Part shown: in pieces, positions 7,604 to 11,671 of the stretch | Layout: the number at the start of each line of letters is the position of its first letter | How positions within the stretch are numbered: position 1 is the stretch's first letter | DNA from: an uncultured Micrococcaceae bacterium | GTDB lineage: Bacteria; Actinomycetota; Actinomycetes; Actinomycetales; Micrococcaceae | Reading direction: 5' to 3' | DNA: 11,671 nt | Assembly (NCBI GenBank): GCA_937896705.1 | Contig: CALBOC010000261.1 | Location: forward strand, 1-11,671 | The notes under the pieces: generated by a model | Seen by the model: the letters and a program-made list of their open reading frames with translations, nothing else | The model's database searches: none | Told to the model about the DNA's origin: nothing | Program-made: the position numbers and the translations under genes

Positions 7604-8722
7604 TCAGATGAGGTCTGGGGCGATCATAATAACTCCACGCCCCATGACTTGCCGCGCGTCTAGGGCCTCGTACGCTGCTTGAGTTTCACTAAAATCAAAC
7701 CGATCGGTGATGAGTTTCTTCAGGTCCACCTTGCCTTGAGTGACCAACTCAATGACCTCTGGCATCGCGGTGGATACCGTGGCACCGTAAGAGCCCAGAA
7801 TCTGGATCTTACGCCGCACCACGTGTGCAATGGGGGTGTCGAGGATGTGGTCCGGAGGTGCGATACCGGTCAGTACCACTCGTCCACCATCGTCAGCCAA
7901 CGAGACCGCCTGCTTAACTGTTGCCTGAGTTCCCAGCGCTTCAAAGACCACATCGACCCCATGACCGAGAGCCGAAGTGATCTCCTCGTAGGGATCGGCG
8001 TGGCTAGCGTTAATAACATCAGTGGCCCCGAGGTCTCTAGCCAGCGCAAGTTTTGCATCATCCAAATCGATGACAAAAATTCTGGAAGCACCTGCAGCGG
8101 CGGCCAGGTGGGTGATGGATAGGCCTATTCCCCCGGCTGCTACAACTGCTACGGTCTCGCCGGGTTGGACTTTTCCAGTTTGGAAAACGGAACCGTAAGC
8201 GGTAAATATGCTGCAACCTAAAATAGCCGCATCATGCAGATCCAGATCATCAGGAAGCGGGAAAACTGCTGCGGCTGGTATCACCGTCTGAGTTGAGTGA
8301 CCACTCATCGAATACATGGCCACGGGGGTACCGTCTTGACGGTGCATCCGGGTTGTCCCATCGAGAAGCTGGCCATTGATGCGGTTATTTTCAAAGAACA
8401 CCTCACAAATCTCTTCCAACCCAGACGTACAGTGCCGGCACGAACCGCAAGGCATGATGAAAGAAGCGACAACCCGGTCGCCCGGTTTCACATGCTCCAC
8501 TCCTGGGCCAACCTCCACCACAACGCCTGAAACCTCGTGTCCGAGGACGGCAGGACGTGGAAAGTTCACCTCTTCTTTAATGACATGTAAGTCAGTGTGG
8601 CAGACGCCGCAGGAAGCAATCCCAACCAGCACCTCACCATCTCGCGGTGCTTGCAATATTAGTGATTCCAGTGTCATGTCTGCTCTAGTTGAGCAGAGCA
8701 CCTGCGAAGAGATTTCTACCAT
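7604..8722 (-). CDS. Zinc-dependent alcohol dehydrogenase (MDR family)
   Basis: A 372-aa medium-chain dehydrogenase/reductase oxidising an alcohol to an aldehyde or ketone with NAD. Catalytic zinc ligands are C41 (GVCHTD), H62 (GHE) and C170 (LGC). The structural zinc site is complete (C92, C95, C98, C106, in PCGSCRHCTSGLEEIC). The Rossmann motif is AAGGIG (195-200), with Ala replacing the usual first Gly, and D219 at the end of the second strand favours NAD over NADP. I chose the ATG at 8722 because it gives the normal ADH N-terminus. Longer frames reach a TTG at 8818 and would add 32 non-homologous residues. The ribosome-binding site is weak (GGAA). The gene heads a unit with the LysR gene and diverges from the GntP gene. 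The physiological alcohol is unknown. Its close linkage to a hydroxy-acid permease and a hydroxyacid dehydrogenase suggests a diol or hydroxy acid relative. Confidence 0.9.
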   Translation of the reverse strand: MVEISSQVLCSTRADMTLESLILQAPRDGEVLVGIASCGVCHTDLHVIKEEVNFPRPAVLGHEVSGVVVEVGPGVEHVKPGDRVVASFIMPCGSCRHCTSGLEEICEVFFENNRINGQLLDGTTRMHRQDGTPVAMYSMSGHSTQTVIPAAAVFPLPDDLDLHDAAILGCSIFTAYGSVFQTGKVQPGETVAVVAAGGIGLSITHLAAAAGASRIFVIDLDDAKLALARDLGATDVINASHADPYEEITSALGHGVDVVFEALGTQATVKQAVSLADDGGRVVLTGIAPPDHILDTPIAHVVRRKIQILGSYGATVSTAMPEVIELVTQGKVDLKKLITDRFDFSETQAAYEALDARQVMGRGVIMIAPDLI

Positions 8723-8835
8723 GGGTTCCGTCTTTCTGCTGATTGGGCCACCAACGTCGTATCGACAGTACCGATTGTTGCGCACAGTTTCGCCGATAAC
8801 AAGACCAGATCTAGTCAAAAACTCTCACATTACCC

Positions 8836-8861
8836 ATACCAGCAAGCAACAAAGCTGGCAT
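8836..8861. promoter_or_regulatory. Imperfect inverted repeat, candidate upstream LysR site
   Basis: ATACCAGC and GCTGGCAT form 8-nt arms with one mismatch around a 10-nt spacer. The centre is about 40 bp upstream of the centre of the perfect inverted repeat at 8878-8900, close to four helical turns. LysR regulators commonly bind two such sites, a recognition site further upstream and an activation site near -35. The assignment is inference. Confidence 0.35.
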
Positions 8862-8877
8862 ATCAACAACGTAACTT

Positions 8878-8900
8878 ATATGCACAACAACTTTGCATAT
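8878..8900. promoter_or_regulatory. Perfect inverted repeat (7+9+7), candidate operator of the divergent region
   Basis: ATATGCA, nine bases, then TGCATAT is a perfect dyad. Its right arm overlaps the proposed -35 box (8893-8898) of the permease promoter, so a bound protein would directly affect that promoter. The LysR regulator encoded downstream of the ADH gene is the obvious candidate. The motif does not follow the simplest T-N11-A LTTR layout, so another regulator cannot be excluded. Confidence 0.5.
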
Positions 8901-8921
8901 TTTGAAGTCGCACCATACGAT
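8893..8921 (+). promoter_or_regulatory. Candidate sigma-70-type promoter of the GntP permease gene
   Basis: -35 TTGCAT at 8893-8898, a 17-bp spacer, and -10 TACGAT at 8916-8921. This predicts transcription start near 8928, about 51 nt before the chosen start codon. It is the best promoter match found in the window and lies in the right place between divergent genes. Confidence 0.5.
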
Positions 8922-8939
8922 GCAACTCTCTAGGATTGC

Positions 8940-8960
8940 GTGAAGTGCATCACTATTCAC
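8940..8960 (+). promoter_or_regulatory. Leader hairpin ahead of the GntP gene
   Basis: GTGAAGTG pairs with CAC and TTCAC (a 2-nt bulge TA, loop CAT) to give an 8-bp stem inside the predicted leader. The right arm also belongs to the perfect DNA palindrome TTCACGTGAA at 8956-8965. It could act at the RNA level (stability or translation) or be another protein site. If translation starts at GTG 8940 instead of ATG 8979, it lies in the coding region. Confidence 0.3.
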
Positions 8961-8978
8961 GTGAAAGTCGGGGCAAAC

Positions 8979-10523
8979 ATGGCAATTGGTCTAATCGGTA
9001 TATTTATCTCGTTGGCCCTTTTGATAACGCTGGCGTATCGAGGTGTATCCGTCATTATCGCCGCGCCCATCTCAGCGTTAGTGGCGATGATTACCTCGGG
9101 CATGCCACTTTTAGCTACCTACACAGATATTTTCATGCCAGCTATGGCTGGTTTCGTGGGCAGTTTCTTCCCGATATTCCTCACCGGGGCTATCTTTGGT
9201 GCTCTCATGTTGTTTTCGGGCTATGCCACGGATTTGGCAAATACCATTACTCGTTGGCTCGGCCCGCAACGCGCCATTTTCGCTACTGTCCTTACCGCAG
9301 CGCTCATGACTTATGGCGGTATCTCGGTTTTCGTCGCCGTCTTCGTGATGTTCCCTCTCGCTCGAGAACTCTTTAGAGTGGCCGATATTCCTCGGCGTCT
9401 GATTCCAGCGACGATTGCCCATGGCATTCTCACGTTTACTATGACGGCAATCCCGGGAACCCCTCAGGTACAAAACATCATTCCGGGAAACTTCTTTCAA
9501 ACCAGTACCTTCGCTGCTCCGACTCTAGGAATTGTTGGTGGCACGATCATCTTTATCCTGGGCATGATATGGCTGGAGTATCGCAAGAGGCAGCTGCTAA
9601 AGAAGGGCGAAAGTTTCAGCGACACCACAATACTCGAGACCAAATATGGCAAAAATGCTGATCTCGGATTGTCATCCGGCGGCAGTCCTGAAAACAGTGG
9701 CGGCGGGGATAGCCAAACGAGCACTCAGAGTACAGTGCAGACCAAAACTCGAGTTGCGAGTTCAAACATCGATTACGGAGACGACGATTTACCGGTTCCC
9801 CCTGCCAGTACCCAAGAGCCGTTGCAGCCCAGCAACCATCTCTTCCCCTTCATTCCCTTGGTGCTCGTGTTCCTCGTAAACTTCGGCGCTAGCCAAGTAT
9901 TTCTGCCCAGCCTCGACTGGTCCGTACTTGACAATGAAGCATTCGGAGGCATTACTCTCGGGGATCGTGCCGCAACGTGGTCCGTCATTCTGGCCCTACT
10001 CGCTGCCATCCTCTCGATTGTCCTCCTCAATATCCGAGATGTGAAACGACTCTGGCAAGCCTTTATTGACGGCACCAGAAATTCGTTGCAGCCGATCTTT
10101 AACACCGCTTCAGAAGTTGGGTACGGTGCTGTGATCGCGGCAGTGGCAGCCTTTGCTATTATCCGCGATGGGATCTTCGGCATCTCGACGAACGCACTGG
10201 TGACATCAGCCGTGTCTACTTCAGTAATTTCTGGGGTCACAGGTTCAGCCTCAGGTGGGATGACCATCGCGCTGAATGCTTTTGGGGATGATTTGCGAAG
10301 CATGGCGGTAGAGCAAGGCATCTCCATGGAAGTCATGCACCGCATCACCTCAATGGCTTCAGGCGGCCTCGACTCTATGCCCCACAATGGTGCCGTCATT
10401 ACCCTCTTGATGGTTTGCGGATTATCGCACCGTGAATCATACAAAGACGTCTTTATGATCACCCTGGTAATCCCAGCCTTGGTGACCGCCGTTCTGATCG
10501 CCGCCATTTTGCTGGTGAGCTAA
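8979..10523 (+). CDS. GntP family permease (gluconate/hydroxy-acid:H+ symporter type)
   Basis: A 514-aa secondary transporter with about 12 hydrophobic segments. The GntP family takes up gluconate and other small hydroxy acids such as 3-hydroxybutyrate. Characteristic parts are LAYRGVSVIIAAPISALVA (18-36), TAALMTYGGISVFVA (106-120), TAIPGTPQVQNIIPG (156-170) and the C-terminal block SMPHNGAVITLL (466-477). Residues 201-286 form an unusually long hydrophilic loop rich in Ser, Gly, Thr and Gln, making the protein longer than the roughly 450 aa typical of the family. ATG 8979 (GGGG 5 nt upstream) gives the usual family N-terminus. A GTG at 8940, with AGGA 4 nt upstream, would add 13 residues and remains possible. 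It is followed by the mmsB-like gene, which probably metabolises the imported compound. The substrate is not determinable from sequence. Confidence 0.88.
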   Translation: MAIGLIGIFISLALLITLAYRGVSVIIAAPISALVAMITSGMPLLATYTDIFMPAMAGFVGSFFPIFLTGAIFGALMLFSGYATDLANTITRWLGPQRAIFATVLTAALMTYGGISVFVAVFVMFPLARELFRVADIPRRLIPATIAHGILTFTMTAIPGTPQVQNIIPGNFFQTSTFAAPTLGIVGGTIIFILGMIWLEYRKRQLLKKGESFSDTTILETKYGKNADLGLSSGGSPENSGGGDSQTSTQSTVQTKTRVASSNIDYGDDDLPVPPASTQEPLQPSNHLFPFIPLVLVFLVNFGASQVFLPSLDWSVLDNEAFGGITLGDRAATWSVILALLAAILSIVLLNIRDVKRLWQAFIDGTRNSLQPIFNTASEVGYGAVIAAVAAFAIIRDGIFGISTNALVTSAVSTSVISGVTGSASGGMTIALNAFGDDLRSMAVEQGISMEVMHRITSMASGGLDSMPHNGAVITLLMVCGLSHRESYKDVFMITLVIPALVTAVLIAAILLVS

Positions 10524-10547
10524 CAGTTTTCAACAACTGGCAACAGT
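10524..10547 (+). other. Overlapping small hairpins in the permease-mmsB gap
   Basis: CAGTT-N6-AACTG (10524-10539) and ACTG-GCAA-CAGT (10536-10547, a GNRA-type loop) share the same ACTG strand and are mutually exclusive. Neither is followed by a T-run, so they do not form a classical terminator. They could mark RNA processing, or be chance. Confidence 0.2.
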
Positions 10548-10574
10548 ACTCTAGTCGCATTATGAGGAGCACCT

Positions 10575-11483
10575 ATGACACGATACGCATTCATCGGCCT
10601 CGGGAGGATGGGGCTACCTATGGCCCAGAATCTGTTGAAGGCCGGTCATTCCGTCACAGTGTTTGATCTCGACCCCGACTCGGTACAGCAAGCATCAGAA
10701 CTCGGTGCGACAGCCGTGGACTCAGTGAGCGCTGTAGTGGCAGAGACCGATGCGGTGATTTCCATGCTGCCCACCGGTGACAGTGTGCGCTCCGTGTACG
10801 CCCAGTTGTGGGATCATGTGAGTCCCGAGTCCTTTCTCATCGACTCTTCAACTGTCGACATCGAGACTTCCCAGTGGTGCCACGATCAGGCTCGTAAGCG
10901 GGGCTTGCGGTTCGTTGACGCTCCCGTATCCGGCGGGGTCTCTGGCGCCGAACAAGCCACTCTCGCCTTTATGGTGGGCGGTCAGCCGGATCATATCGAG
11001 GAGTCGAGAACCTATCTCAGCTCCATGGCAGGAAGGATATTCGCTGCTGGTGGGCCAACAGCTGGCACTGCCGCCAAGATCGTGAATAACTTGATGTTGC
11101 ACATCAATCTGCTCGCCAATGCTGAAGGCTCTCAACTAGCCGCCCAGCTGGGCTTAGACCCCAAGGTCTTTCACGATATAGTTTCAGCTTCTTCCGGACG
11201 TAGCTGGGCTCAGCAAGTGTGGTATCCCGTCCCCGATATCCTCGAAACCTCCGCTGCTGACCACAACTTCGACGCCACATTCGCCGTGGATCTATCGGCC
11301 AAGGATCTGGGCCTAGCTTTAGACGCTGCTGCACCCCATCAGCTCAACCTGCCCGCTGCCTCGCTGGTGCACTCCCAAATGCGTGAGCTGCAAGCTGAGG
11401 GGCTCGGCCATAAGGACTGTACGTTAGTCACCAAATACGTCAATCCTGGTGGCGCCCTTCAGGGATACGACCCGACACAATAA
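10575..11483 (+). CDS. mmsB: 3-hydroxyisobutyrate dehydrogenase family enzyme (MmsB-like)
   Basis: A 302-aa beta-hydroxyacid dehydrogenase. The PROSITE-type signature FIGLGRMGLPMAQNL (6-20) starts the NAD(P)-binding Rossmann domain. D31 at the end of strand 2 favours NAD. DAPVSGGVSGAEQATLAFMVGG (115-136) is the substrate-binding block, and K168 in AAKIVNN (166-172) is the catalytic lysine. KDLGLAL near 237-243 is the conserved C-terminal motif. The best reading is 3-hydroxyisobutyrate to methylmalonate semialdehyde oxidation (valine catabolism). Tartronate semialdehyde reductase (GarR) and other beta-hydroxyacid dehydrogenases are close relatives, so the symbol is tentative. A strong GAGGAG lies 5 nt before the ATG. 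It sits 51 bp after the GntP gene and is probably co-transcribed. No mmsA or valine-pathway acyl-CoA genes are adjacent, so a role on an imported hydroxy acid fits better than general valine breakdown. Confidence 0.87.
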   Translation: MTRYAFIGLGRMGLPMAQNLLKAGHSVTVFDLDPDSVQQASELGATAVDSVSAVVAETDAVISMLPTGDSVRSVYAQLWDHVSPESFLIDSSTVDIETSQWCHDQARKRGLRFVDAPVSGGVSGAEQATLAFMVGGQPDHIEESRTYLSSMAGRIFAAGGPTAGTAAKIVNNLMLHINLLANAEGSQLAAQLGLDPKVFHDIVSASSGRSWAQQVWYPVPDILETSAADHNFDATFAVDLSAKDLGLALDAAAPHQLNLPAASLVHSQMRELQAEGLGHKDCTLVTKYVNPGGALQGYDPTQ

Positions 11484-11554
11484 TCTTCAGTTTAAGAGGA
11501 GCTCAACAAGGACGCACGCGCGATATGGGCCCTACCTTCGGGAGGGGTGGGAAA

Positions 11555-11595
11555 ATACAATGGAGCCCAAGCGTTACGCTTGGGCTCCATTGTAT
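11555..11595 (-). terminator. Strong intrinsic terminator, 19-bp perfect stem
   Basis: Arms 11555-11573 and 11577-11595 are perfect reverse complements around a TTA loop, with a GC-rich centre (GGAGCCCAAGCG). On the minus strand the stem is followed by TTTT, as expected for termination of the minus-strand gene whose stop is at 11620. On the plus strand no T-run follows, although the stem may also limit read-through from mmsB. Confidence 0.85.
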
Positions 11596-11619
11596 AAAGG
11601 TGCTTTAGATCAGAAGGGC

Positions 11620-11671
11620 TTAGAGGCTTTCCATGATCTTGCGCATCTTGTCAGCGGCTTCGGTTGGGGTC
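11620..11671 (-). CDS. 3' end of an unidentified minus-strand gene (last 16 codons)
   Basis: The minus strand reads TPTEAADKMRKIMESL followed by TAA (complement of 11620-11622). The charged, helix-forming C-terminus, the codon choice (mostly G/C third positions) and the matching terminator 25 nt downstream support a real gene that continues beyond the right edge. Too little is present to name the family. Confidence 0.6.
   Translation of the reverse strand, partial: TPTEAADKMRKIMESL

Noticed and set aside
8681..8695. TGCTC-N5-GAGCA dyad near the start of the ADH gene
   Set aside because: Short arms within coding sequence, with no link to a promoter.
7604..8818. Longer version of the ADH starting with TTG at 8818
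   Set aside because: The extra 32 residues do not resemble ADH N-termini, and the ATG at 8722 gives the normal family length.
8376..8933. A 185-codon plus-strand open frame across the ADH 5' region and the intergenic region
   Set aside because: Most of it lies antisense to the well-supported ADH gene, its composition is not protein-like, and it covers promoter and operator sequences.
9773..10507. A 244-codon minus-strand open frame antisense to the GntP gene
   Set aside because: It mirrors the codon pattern of the permease on the other strand and shows no recognisable domain. The GntP frame has clear family motifs.
11525..11611. A 28-codon frame starting at ATG 11525
   Set aside because: It reads straight through both arms of the strong terminator hairpin, has no ribosome-binding site at proper distance and resembles no protein.

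Overview
The window looks like chromosomal DNA of a high-GC Gram-positive bacterium (Actinomycetota, probably Micrococcales). The evidence is GC-rich coding sequence on the left, frequent GTG starts, short intergenic gaps, and a gene set typical of the group: an App1/DUF2183 phosphatase, a DUF202 pair, an erythrin-VIT iron transporter and a mycobacterial-type thioesterase. The species cannot be named from the sequence. No rRNA, tRNA, CRISPR array or transposase was seen.

Left part (1-6474), GC-rich and tightly packed. It opens with the 3' part of NADP-type glutamate dehydrogenase, followed 12 bp later by a DedA membrane protein. A two-gene unit on the minus strand (App1-type phosphatase, then thioesterase, joined by an ATGA overlap) converges on dedA with overlapping stop codons. 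An inositol-monophosphatase-family gene diverges from App1 and is followed by a PNPOx-fold flavin protein. That gene converges, again with a 4-bp stop overlap, on a tandem pair of DUF202 membrane proteins. Diverging from the DUF202 pair is a fused ferritin-like/CCC1-VIT1 iron transporter. DedA, App1, thioesterase, DUF202 and VIT suggest a membrane, lipid and metal housekeeping neighbourhood, but no shared pathway is proven.

Right part (about 6600-11483), visibly lower in GC and organised as one divergent locus. On the minus strand a zinc alcohol dehydrogenase is followed 20 bp later by a LysR regulator. On the plus strand a GntP-family permease is followed by a 3-hydroxyisobutyrate-dehydrogenase-type enzyme. 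The shared 256-bp regulatory region (8723-8978) holds a promoter for the permease (TTGCAT, 17 bp, TACGAT), a perfect 7+9+7 inverted repeat overlapping its -35 box, a second imperfect inverted repeat about 40 bp upstream, phased CAACAAC repeats and a leader hairpin. The simplest reading is a LysR-controlled system that imports a small hydroxy acid and oxidises it, with the ADH acting on a related alcohol or hydroxy compound. The substrate is unknown, and no semialdehyde dehydrogenase (mmsA) is present here.

Right edge: a 19-bp perfect hairpin terminator oriented for a minus-strand gene, of which only the last 16 codons lie in the window.
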